Origin: Clostridiales bacterium UBA1738
Lineage (GTDB): Bacteria > Bacillota > Clostridia > UBA1381
Direction: 5' to 3'
Assembly: GCA_002315735.1 (NCBI GenBank)
Contig: DCIA01000006.1
Span: 11,764 to 36,547 of the forward strand
Length of the DNA: 24,784 nucleotides
How positions within the stretch are numbered: position 1 is the first letter of the stretch; every line of letters starts with the position of its first letter. A model generated the notes under the pieces. That model was not told the DNA's origin. It was given only the letters and a program-made list of their open reading frames with translations, and ran no database searches. Made by a program: the position numbers and the translations under genes. Shown in pieces: positions 1 through 6,270 of this stretch.

Positions 1-231
1 TCAGGCGGTGGTACAGGTCGTACACTTCACCCTGACAATATGGCAGCAGGCCCTGCTTCATATGGTATGACAGATACTATGGGCAGAATGCACTCTGACG
101 CCCAATTTGCCGGCTCTTCATCAGTTCCGGCTCACGTTGAAATGATGGGACTTATCGGTGCAGGCAACAACCCAATGGTTGGTATGACTGTTGCAGTTGC
201 AGTTGCAGTTGAAGAAGCAATGAATAAATAA
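1..231 (+). CDS. GGGtGRT family protein, C-terminal fragment
   Basis: The reading frame is open from base 1, so only the last 76 residues are present and the gene starts left of the window. It begins S-GGGTGRT-LHPDN, which contains the exact motif that names the GGGtGRT protein family (Pfam PF14057, as I recall it), a conserved family of gut Firmicutes with no established biochemical role. The rest is rich in Gly, Ala and Met and ends in a Val-Ala repeat (residues about 62-70) followed by EEAMNK. From memory, family members often lie next to a NifU-like iron-sulfur scaffold gene, but that neighbour would be outside the window. A strong terminator follows 9 bases after the stop codon, so this is the last gene of its operon. 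Family assignment is fairly sure; function is unknown. Confidence 0.8.
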   Translation, partial: SGGGTGRTLHPDNMAAGPASYGMTDTMGRMHSDAQFAGSSSVPAHVEMMGLIGAGNNPMVGMTVAVAVAVEEAMNK

Positions 232-240
232 GCAAACTAA

Positions 241-268
241 AAAGACAGGCAATGCCTGTCTTTTTTTT
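241..268. terminator. Bidirectional intrinsic terminator
   Basis: A 10-bp perfect stem (241-250 with 254-263, core GACAGGC/GCCTGTC) closes a 3-base loop and is followed by a run of T to 268 on the plus strand. On the minus strand the A-run on the left gives a shorter U-tract. It ends the GGGtGRT gene and, 13 bases past its stop codon, the converging carboxypeptidase-like gene. Confidence 0.92.
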
Positions 269-280
269 GTGTTAAATTAT

Positions 281-1834
281 TTATCTTTTTCTATAATCAT
301 CATATGAACGAGTTCTGCTTCTTGACTGTGTGCTTGATGTGCTTGATGTTCTTGATGTGCTTGATGTGCTTGATGTTGTTCTCGGTCTATTTCCGCCATT
401 TTGTGAAATTAGTCGTTCGCGTCTTATGCGTCTTCGTCTTGCACGAACAATTCTTGACCTAATTGAAATTGAAATAATGGCAATTAGAATGATTAGCACG
501 AACGGATTAAAGATAAAGTGCAAAATTGAATATATAATGTGAAGAATAAAGTCTCTTTTTACTTCGTTTGCCGCTACTATATTAGCCGTTCTAATCTTTT
601 TGCCGTTATAAAAATAACTGATTGTTCCAAAATAATCGCCTTGTTTTATCGGGGCTTTCAAGTCTTGCACGACATTTACTTCGTTTGTGATGCTTTCTGT
701 GTCGATATTCTTTTTAAGGGTGATATACACGTCGTTTTCAACAGTCAAAGCAACTCTTGTTGAATTTTTCGATTCGCTGACCTTAGAATCAAAAACGACA
801 TCGCCTTTTTTTGTAAGAAGAACCGACTGATAATTTTCAAAAACATATTCAAACATTTTTGTGGTATCAATAAAGGAGTATGCGCCGTCTTTTGCGTCTT
901 GATTGTCACAGCCCATAACTACGCTGATAAGCGACAGTCCGTTTTTCTCGGCTGATGCAACTAAGCAGTATCCTGCGCCCTCGCTATTGCCCGACTTAAC
1001 ACCCGTTGCGTTTGCATAGAAGTGGTATGGATATTTATATCGGCTAACCAAGTGGTTTGTGCTAAGCATAGTGCTTTCGCTTCTCGATAACGATGCCGGG
1101 AATTCGTATTTTGGCGTTTTTACGATGCTTTTGAAAGTTTCGTTTTTCATTGCATATCGTGCAAGTGTTGCCAAATCCTCAGCAGACATATAGTGGCTTT
1201 TGTTTTGCATACCTGTCGGATTTGTGAACTTTGTGTTTTTAAGGCCTAATGATGTTGCCTTTTCATTCATTTTTGCGACGAATTTTTCTATGCTTCCCGA
1301 AACGCCAATAGCAATCACATTTGCGGCGTCATTGTTTGAGTTGAGCAAGGTCGCATATAATAGTTGCTCTAAGGTGTACGATTCGCCCTCTTTTAAGCCT
1401 AATTGAGGCTGGTCATAGGTGATGTTTTTTAAAGCATCTGCCGTTACAGTGAATTTTTTATGTAGCGGTGCGTTTTCAAGAGCCACAATCGCTGTCATAA
1501 TATTTGATGTGCCGGCAGGGTGTAATTTTTTTGTAGATTCCATAGCGAAAATTACATCACCCGAGTTTGCGTCAATCACTATTGCAGATTTTGCTCTTGG
1601 CTTTGGAAAAGATGCCACCTTTTCGTCGGAAGTTTCGCTTGTTTTTGTGGTATCTTTTTCAGAAGAGGTTTTTGTAGTTGTTTCTTTTTTAGAAGTTTCG
1701 TTTGTTTCGGCCTTTGTGCTTGTGTCGGCAGTGTCACTAGTATTCTTTGCAGCCAATGCAAACGGACTAAATAATTGTGTTGCAATAATCAGTGAAGCTA
1801 ATACGGAGAAAATCTGTTTTTTCTTCATAATCAT
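281..1834 (-). CDS. Catalytically degenerate D-Ala-D-Ala carboxypeptidase homologue (peptidase S11 fold)
   Basis: 517 residues. The fold is that of DacA/PBP5-type penicillin-binding proteins, which trim the terminal D-Ala of peptidoglycan stem peptides outside the membrane. A signal peptide (about 1-29) is followed by a Ser/Thr/Lys/Glu-rich linker (30-75) and the S11 domain (about 80-335). The second motif S166-N-N is intact and the third is K280-S-G in place of KTG. The first motif, normally S-x-x-K with the nucleophilic serine, reads G108-T-S-N111 within HPAGTSNIMTA, so both the serine and the lysine are gone. The DNA reads ggc-aca-tca-aat there, with no frameshift. A beta-rich domain, a membrane segment (about 432-458), an Arg-rich stretch and a Ser/Thr/Arg-rich cytoplasmic tail follow. 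The ATG at 1834 is chosen because AGAAAGGA lies 7 bases upstream; an in-frame TTG at 1855 has no such site. It probably binds rather than cleaves, or is a decayed enzyme. Confidence 0.85.
   Translation of the reverse strand: MIMKKKQIFSVLASLIIATQLFSPFALAAKNTSDTADTSTKAETNETSKKETTTKTSSEKDTTKTSETSDEKVASFPKPRAKSAIVIDANSGDVIFAMESTKKLHPAGTSNIMTAIVALENAPLHKKFTVTADALKNITYDQPQLGLKEGESYTLEQLLYATLLNSNNDAANVIAIGVSGSIEKFVAKMNEKATSLGLKNTKFTNPTGMQNKSHYMSAEDLATLARYAMKNETFKSIVKTPKYEFPASLSRSESTMLSTNHLVSRYKYPYHFYANATGVKSGNSEGAGYCLVASAEKNGLSLISVVMGCDNQDAKDGAYSFIDTTKMFEYVFENYQSVLLTKKGDVVFDSKVSESKNSTRVALTVENDVYITLKKNIDTESITNEVNVVQDLKAPIKQGDYFGTISYFYNGKKIRTANIVAANEVKRDFILHIIYSILHFIFNPFVLIILIAIISISIRSRIVRARRRRIRRERLISQNGGNRPRTTSSTSSTSRTSSTSSTQSRSRTRSYDDYRKR
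333..377. repeat. Five tandem 9-bp repeats inside a coding region
   Basis: Five consecutive copies of CTTGATGTG or CTTGATGTT, in frame with the minus-strand S11 homologue. They encode the Thr-Ser-Ser/Arg repeat of its C-terminal tail. A 9-bp unit keeps the reading frame when copies are gained or lost, so tail length may vary between strains. Confidence 0.85.
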
Positions 1835-1885
1835 TTTATTATCCTTTCTGCCCAAAACAAAAGGTATCAGGGCATAGATTTCTTT

Positions 1886-1915
1886 ATAATAATATAATTA
1901 TACATAATTCGTCAA
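1886..1915 (-). promoter_or_regulatory. Candidate promoter for the S11 homologue
   Basis: On the minus strand TTGACG (1910-1915) is followed after 18 bases by TATTAT (1886-1891), in a very AT-rich gap between divergent genes. The start codon is about 50 bases downstream. The -10 element is imperfect and other AT-rich hexamers nearby compete. Confidence 0.5.
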
Positions 1916-1953
1916 AAATTTGCAAGAAATATCATAAATTTTATTAAAAAACT

Positions 1954-1982
1954 ATGACAAATTTATTTTTTTATGATATACT
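1954..1982 (+). promoter_or_regulatory. Candidate promoter of the comEA/two-component/nrdG operon
   Basis: ATGACA (1954-1959), a 17-base spacer and TATACT (1977-1982) with an extended -10 TG at 1974-1975. The GTG start of the first gene is 31 bases downstream. The next visible strong promoter on this strand is at 6204, so all five genes to 6093 probably depend on this one. Confidence 0.55.
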
Positions 1983-2013
1983 TATTATAAATACAAAAGA
2001 TAGGTGAACGGTT

Positions 2014-2382
2014 GTGCAGAAATTTAAAAAGTACTACATATTAGTCTTTATAATGGCACTTGTTTTAGGAGTTGCGATAAGAGAACTAACAACATCAAAA
2101 TTCGCTGTAATTAAGTCATCACAGGCTGTTGGCGTAGTGGAAGAAATAGATTTTGCCAAAACGGAAAACTCTCAAACGGAAAATAACGGAAAAATCAACA
2201 TTAATACGGCAACAAGAGAGGAATTAATCGGTTTGTATGGTATTGGTGATAAATTGGCGGATAGAATCATAGATTATCGAGTAGAAAACGGAAATTTTGA
2301 AACAATATATGACATTATGAAGGTAAGCGGAATAGGTGAAGGAAAATTTAGCAGAATAAAAGATAATATTACGGTTGAGTGA
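2014..2382 (+). CDS. ComEA-like helix-hairpin-helix DNA-binding membrane protein
   Basis: 122 residues starting at GTG, with AGGTG 7 bases upstream. A single N-terminal membrane anchor (about residues 7-25) is followed by a short linker and a C-terminal double helix-hairpin-helix domain (about 58-122). The domain opens with KININTATREEL and has the glycine hairpins GIGDK and GIGEG. That is the conserved DNA-binding end of ComEA, the surface receptor for double-stranded DNA during competence. The protein is shorter than Bacillus ComEA because it lacks the SLBB domain between anchor and HhH domain. No other competence gene is in the window, so a role in DNA uptake is inferred from the family only. 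It is 11 bases upstream of the response regulator and probably cotranscribed with it. Confidence 0.85.
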   Translation: MQKFKKYYILVFIMALVLGVAIRELTTSKFAVIKSSQAVGVVEEIDFAKTENSQTENNGKININTATREELIGLYGIGDKLADRIIDYRVENGNFETIYDIMKVSGIGEGKFSRIKDNITVE

Positions 2383-2393
2383 AGGAGAAGGAA

Positions 2394-3074
2394 ATGAAAA
2401 TATTAGTGGTTGATGACGAGAAAATAATTGTAAAGGGCATAAAGTACAATTTAGAGCAGGAAGGGTATCAGGTTGTATGTGCGTATGACGGCGATGAGGC
2501 AATAAAAATGGCACACGATAGCACGGTTGATTTGATATTGCTTGATGTGATGCTCCCTAAAACAGACGGGCTTACCGCTTGTCGCACAATAAGAACATTT
2601 TCTGATGTGCCGATTATTATGTTAACTGCAAGAAGTGAAGACATTGATAAAATATTGGGATTGGAATACGGCGCAGACGATTATATTACAAAACCATTTA
2701 ATATTAGGGAAGTTTCGTCTAGAATAAAAGCGATTTTAAGAAGAGTACACCCTGCCGAAAAAAGAGAGAGTGATACTTTGGTGTCGGGGGATATAACCCT
2801 TGACTACAATTTAAGAAGAGTGACGATTAAGGACAAGGTAATTGAGCTTACCGGAAAAGAATTTGACCTTTTAGATTTATTTGTGAAAAATGCAGGTAAA
2901 GTTTATACAAGAGAAGGACTTTTGGATATTGCTTGGGGTGCAGATTATCCCGGGGACGAAAGAACGGTTGATGTTCACATAAGACGTCTTCGTGAAAAGA
3001 TAGAGGAAAATCCTGCAGAGCCTCTTTATATCAAGACAAAATGGGGTGTTGGTTATTATTATAAAAAAGATTAA
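2394..3074 (+). CDS. OmpR/PhoB-family response regulator
   Basis: 226 residues. The receiver domain (1-115) has the acidic pair D7-D8, the phosphorylation site D51 in LILLDVMLP, T78 and K100 in YITKPF. The C-terminal winged-helix domain (about 130-226) contains LTGKEFDLL and ends in the usual RR-x-R-E-K-I and WGVGYYY elements, so the protein is a DNA-binding transcription factor activated by phosphorylation. The ATG at 2394 is preceded by AAGGAG with 6 bases spacing; the upstream in-frame GTG at 2379 lies inside that site and is rejected. The end of the gene overlaps the start of the kinase gene, the usual arrangement for a cognate pair. Target genes cannot be read from the sequence. Confidence 0.95.
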   Translation: MKILVVDDEKIIVKGIKYNLEQEGYQVVCAYDGDEAIKMAHDSTVDLILLDVMLPKTDGLTACRTIRTFSDVPIIMLTARSEDIDKILGLEYGADDYITKPFNIREVSSRIKAILRRVHPAEKRESDTLVSGDITLDYNLRRVTIKDKVIELTGKEFDLLDLFVKNAGKVYTREGLLDIAWGADYPGDERTVDVHIRRLREKIEENPAEPLYIKTKWGVGYYYKKD

Positions 3075-4500
3075 AGAATTCTTTTCAACAATGCGTTTCT
3101 CTATGATGGTAACGTATGTTGGAGTAATTCTCATTGCGATGACGCTTCTAAGTATCTATATATTAGGAATCTTATCGGACAGCTTTTATAATACCGAAAA
3201 AATGAAATTATTTGCCAAAGCAAATATTATTTCAGGGCTTATTACAGATACCAATAATATTAATGACGATATTAAAGATAGCATAAATAAAACTTTGACG
3301 GGCAGTGATGTGAGATGTATTGTTGCTCAAAAAGATTTAAGGGCGCGCTTTGACTCTAACAGTGACTCCGATATAGTAGGAAAAGTTGTTGTTCGTGAGG
3401 CAATAAACGAATGTTTGTCAATAAATGCTGAAGCATCTGCAATTACGGAAGGTGCGAATAATTTTAAAATGCTTTCTGTTGCAGTCCCACATACAAGAAG
3501 TGGCAAAACAACAGGAGTGGTCTATTTGGTAGAATCGATTTCAAAAGAAGATTCTTCTGTTGGTGCGATTCGACGAAATCTTATTATTTTTGCTTTGATT
3601 ATTGTTGTTTTGGTTGCTATTTTAAGCGTGGGGCTTTCTGTTATGATAACTGCACCTATTGATAATTTCATTTCGGTGTCAAAAGAAATTTCAAAGGGCA
3701 ATTTTAATGTAAAGGCAAAGGAAAAGGGTGCAACAGAACTTGTGGAAATGGCGAAAGCCTTAAATTATATGTCGAAGGAACTAGATGATTTTGAACAAAA
3801 TCGTAAAAAGTTTGTATCGGATGTATCGCACGAACTAAAAACACCACTTGCAACTATTAAACTGATTTGTGACAGCATTGTTTCGACAGATATACCGGAC
3901 ACTGAAATGACACAAGAGTTTTTGGGCGATTTAAGTGACGAGGTGGATAGATTAACTAGGTTGGTGGAAAGGCTTTTAACGCTTACAAAAATGGACGCAA
4001 ATCAAAAAACGGCAGAACTTACACAAGTTGATTTTGTTGTTATGCTAAATGCGATTATAAGAAAACTTACTCCAAACAGTGAGCAGAAAAACATCGTCCT
4101 TTTTTCTGATTTTGGTGATGTTGCGCTGGAACCTATGATGCTTGACTATGACAAAATTTGGGAAGCAATATACAATATAACCGATAATGCGATAAAGTAC
4201 ACTCCTGAGGGAGGCTATGTCAGAGTAGGCCTTGCATTAAACGGTCAAGTCGTGACTGTTTCTATTGAAGATAATGGGCCTGGAATTCCTGATAGCGAAA
4301 AGGACCATATTTTTGAGAGATTTTATCGCCTAGACGATTCAAGAGCGAGAGATACAGGCGGTACAGGTCTGGGACTTGCTATTGCAAAAGAGGCAGTGAT
4401 GCTTCATGGAGGGGATATTTCAATAAGAGATGCAAAAGACGGCGGAAGCATCTTTGATATAAACCTTCCCTATGTGAGAGAAAATAGGGAGGTGCTATAA
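3046..4500 (+). CDS. Membrane sensor histidine kinase
   Basis: Up to 484 residues. Two membrane segments (about 20-42 and 178-201) flank an extracytoplasmic sensor domain of about 135 residues. HAMP linker (201-253), HisKA dimerisation domain with H262 in VSHELKTPL, and HATPase domain with the N box ITDNAIKYTPEGG, G1 DNGPGIP and G2 GTGLGLAI follow. It autophosphorylates H262 and passes phosphate to D51 of the upstream regulator. The start is uncertain: GTG 3046 overlaps the regulator by 29 bases and has no clear ribosome binding site, and ATG 3091 is an alternative that keeps the whole first membrane helix. The stop overlaps the next ATG by one base (TAATG). The signal sensed is not apparent from the sensor domain. 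Confidence 0.93.
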   Translation: MLVIIIKKIKEFFSTMRFSMMVTYVGVILIAMTLLSIYILGILSDSFYNTEKMKLFAKANIISGLITDTNNINDDIKDSINKTLTGSDVRCIVAQKDLRARFDSNSDSDIVGKVVVREAINECLSINAEASAITEGANNFKMLSVAVPHTRSGKTTGVVYLVESISKEDSSVGAIRRNLIIFALIIVVLVAILSVGLSVMITAPIDNFISVSKEISKGNFNVKAKEKGATELVEMAKALNYMSKELDDFEQNRKKFVSDVSHELKTPLATIKLICDSIVSTDIPDTEMTQEFLGDLSDEVDRLTRLVERLLTLTKMDANQKTAELTQVDFVVMLNAIIRKLTPNSEQKNIVLFSDFGDVALEPMMLDYDKIWEAIYNITDNAIKYTPEGGYVRVGLALNGQVVTVSIEDNGPGIPDSEKDHIFERFYRLDDSRARDTGGTGLGLAIAKEAVMLHGGDISIRDAKDGGSIFDINLPYVRENREVL

Positions 4501-5402
4501 TGAATATTAAAAAAATCAAAAAAGTGCTTTTAATACTTGCCATATTTGCTGTTTCGGGCATATTGATTTTTAAGTATGCAGGAAAAGAGAAAGGTATAAA
4601 AAAAGAAGTAAATCTATATTTCTTTAACGAAAAAAAGACAGCACTTTTAGTAAAAGAAAACGAGTTTAGCGCAAAAAATGAAGAGGAACTTATAAAAGAG
4701 ATTGCAAAAGCGTTAATAAAAGGGCCGTCCGGGAAAAAATATTCGCCGATAATGGACAAGGGCACAAAACTTCTTAGTGCTGATAACAAAAATGGAAACC
4801 TTGAAATGGTGTTTTCTGAGGGTTATCCAAGGGAAAATTATCTTACATCATATGCGATAATCAAGACATTTTGTCAATTCCCTGATGTTAGCGCAGTTAA
4901 AATTGTCGTTGATAATATTGATGTTTTAGGTCAAGGCTTTGTTTCGGGTGATGAAATCAATTTGGAGTCTGACGAGGACTGTGCAAAAGCGGTAAGTTTG
5001 TATTTTGCAAATAAAGACAAGACGCAGCTTGTAAAAGTTCGCAGAAAGGTCAACATTACAGACACAAGACCTATTGAAGAATATGTGGTAAGTGAACTTA
5101 TTAAGGGGATTGATAAGGAAGACTATGAAGGGCTTTTACCAAAAGAAACCGGCATAATTTCGGTTGAAACGACCGATGGGGTTTGCTATGTAAACTTCAA
5201 AAGTGGTTTTGGAAAAGGTGTTTCGCAGTCAAAGAAAATACAGGAACTTATGATTTACTCAATAGTAAATTCTCTTACTGAAATAGATGGCGTTTTAAGT
5301 GTGCAAATACTGATAGACGGTAAAAAAGCAGAGAAAATAGGCGTGGTTGACATAAGTAAGCAACTATACAGAAATGAAACGATTATAAAAGAGGTAAAAT
5401 AA
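4500..5402 (+). CDS. Membrane-anchored protein with two GerMN domains
   Basis: 300 residues, ATG at 4500 behind the strong site AGGGAGGTG. An N-terminal hydrophobic segment (about 8-26) with Lys-rich flanks acts as membrane anchor or uncleaved signal. Two similar halves follow (about 36-155 and 165-290), each starting with a V-x-LYF strand and carrying the I-x-x-L-I-K-G-P/I pattern of GerMN domains (PF10646). GerMN domains occur in Bacillus GerM (sporulation and germination cell wall) and in actinobacterial LpqB. Translation is coupled to the kinase, so the protein probably acts outside the membrane as an accessory of the kinase, in the way LpqB is linked to MtrB. I see no catalytic motif. 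The next gene starts one base after its stop codon. Confidence 0.8.
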   Translation: MNIKKIKKVLLILAIFAVSGILIFKYAGKEKGIKKEVNLYFFNEKKTALLVKENEFSAKNEEELIKEIAKALIKGPSGKKYSPIMDKGTKLLSADNKNGNLEMVFSEGYPRENYLTSYAIIKTFCQFPDVSAVKIVVDNIDVLGQGFVSGDEINLESDEDCAKAVSLYFANKDKTQLVKVRRKVNITDTRPIEEYVVSELIKGIDKEDYEGLLPKETGIISVETTDGVCYVNFKSGFGKGVSQSKKIQELMIYSIVNSLTEIDGVLSVQILIDGKKAEKIGVVDISKQLYRNETIIKEVK

Positions 5403-5403
5403 A

Positions 5404-6093
5404 ATGGAAATTCATGGACTTCAAAAATTGACACTATTAGATTTTCCGGGCAAAACAGCGTGTACAATTTTTACGGGGGGTTGTAATTTTCGTTGCCCGT
5501 TTTGTCACAATGCCCTTTTAGTTACCGATATAAATAATGCAGAAACGATAGATGAAAACGAAATTTTAAGGTTTTTAAGCGGAAGAAAAGGGCTTTTAGA
5601 CGGCGTTTGTATAACGGGTGGAGAACCACTTCTTCAAAAGGATATCGGAGAATTTATTAAAAAGATAAAAGATATGGGATTTAGCGTTAAGGTGGACACC
5701 AACGGCACCTTCCCCGAAAAATTAGAAGAACTGATTGAAAAAGGTCTTGTAGATTATGTTGCTATGGATATAAAGAACTCAAAGGAAAAGTATGCAGAAA
5801 CTGCCGGCATCAGCAATTTAGACCTTTCTAAAATCGAAAAAAGTGTTGAACTTTTGAAACAAAACAAGATTTTGTATGAATTTAGAACGACCGTCGTGGA
5901 AGAATATCATACCTTGTCCGATATTGAAAAAATAGCAAAATGGATAGGTCATTCCGACTACTATATACAACATTTTGTAGATAGTGGAAATACAATATGT
6001 AGTGATTTACACGCAGTATCTGACGATATTATGCACAAGATGAGGGATGTTGCCAAACCACTTGTGAAAAATGTACAAACTCGTGGAATATAG
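5404..6093 (+). CDS. nrdG: Anaerobic ribonucleotide reductase activating protein, radical SAM (NrdG2 type)
   Basis: 229 residues. The radical-SAM cluster motif is C-x3-C-x2-C (CNFRCPFC, about residues 27-34), preceded by the family signature LLDFPGKTACTIFTGG and followed by the SAM-binding GGEP (about 74-77). Proteins of this kind use a [4Fe-4S] cluster and S-adenosylmethionine to create the glycyl radical on NrdD. The start ATG is preceded by AGAGGT and lies one base after the GerMN gene. The target nrdD is the next gene, but the two are separated by a hairpin and a new promoter. The activase is therefore made from the comEA/two-component transcript, the reverse of the common nrdD-nrdG order. 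Activation of a different glycyl-radical enzyme is possible but less likely given the neighbour. Confidence 0.87.
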   Translation: MEIHGLQKLTLLDFPGKTACTIFTGGCNFRCPFCHNALLVTDINNAETIDENEILRFLSGRKGLLDGVCITGGEPLLQKDIGEFIKKIKDMGFSVKVDTNGTFPEKLEELIEKGLVDYVAMDIKNSKEKYAETAGISNLDLSKIEKSVELLKQNKILYEFRTTVVEEYHTLSDIEKIAKWIGHSDYYIQHFVDSGNTICSDLHAVSDDIMHKMRDVAKPLVKNVQTRGI

Positions 6094-6103
6094 GAATAAA
6101 GCG

Positions 6104-6150
6104 AAAAATGTCGATTTATAAGATGAAAATCAAAATAAATCGACATTTTT
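6104..6150. terminator. Long hairpin, probable terminator after nrdG
   Basis: Perfect 16-bp inverted repeat (6104-6119 with 6135-6150) around a 15-base loop, ending in five T that belong to the stem and are followed by ATTGTT. The AT-rich stem and the short T-run make it a modest terminator in either direction. It separates the nrdG operon from the nrdD promoter. Confidence 0.6.
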
Positions 6151-6180
6151 ATTGTTAAAATTATCCAAAAAATGAAAAAA

Positions 6181-6196
6181 ACACAATATATTGTGT
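6181..6196. promoter_or_regulatory. NrdR box 1 (perfect palindrome)
   Basis: ACACAATATATTGTGT is a perfect 16-base palindrome and matches the known NrdR consensus ACACWATATATWGWGT except at one W position reading T where the palindrome continues. It lies 7 bases upstream of the -35 element of the nrdD promoter. NrdR is the ATP/dATP-sensing repressor of bacterial ribonucleotide reductase genes. Confidence 0.85.
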
Positions 6197-6203
6197 TTGA
6201 TGA

Positions 6204-6232
6204 TTGACAATATACACAAGATGTGATAATAT
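6204..6232 (+). promoter_or_regulatory. Strong SigA-type promoter of the nrdD operon
   Basis: TTGACA (6204-6209), a 17-base spacer and TAATAT (6227-6232) with an extended -10 TG at 6224-6225. Transcription would start near 6239, giving a leader of about 32 bases before the nrdD ATG. Confidence 0.85.
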
Positions 6233-6239
6233 ATAGCAC
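6224..6239. promoter_or_regulatory. NrdR box 2 (degenerate) over the -10 element
   Basis: TGATAATATATAGCAC keeps the NrdR core AATATATAG and matches about 10 of the 16 consensus positions. It covers the -10 element, so a bound repressor would block RNA polymerase. Its centre is 43 bp from that of box 1, about four helical turns, so both could be reached on one DNA face. Confidence 0.6.
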
Positions 6240-6270
6240 ATAGGAATATTAAAGAAAGAGGAACGAGAAA

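Noticed and set aside
189..213. A run of GTTGCA-like repeats near the end of the GGGtGRT gene.
   Set aside because: It encodes a Val-Ala repeat within a conserved protein end and is too short to be more than coding low complexity.
333..377. The 9-bp tandem repeats considered as a CRISPR-like or regulatory array.
   Set aside because: There are no spacers, the unit is in frame, and it codes for a Ser/Thr-rich tail.
1419..1877. A 152-codon open frame on the plus strand opposite the S11 homologue.
   Set aside because: It is antisense to a clearly conserved gene, hydrophobic only because it mirrors Lys/Thr-rich codons, and lacks a ribosome binding site.
4379..4789. A 136-codon minus-strand frame across the kinase and GerMN junction.
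   Set aside because: Antisense to two conserved genes with coupled translation and no promoter or start signal of its own.
6172..6207. An 11-codon open frame (MKKTQYIVFDD) upstream of nrdD.
   Set aside because: It lies over the NrdR box and ends in the -35 element, upstream of the predicted transcription start, and has no ribosome binding site.
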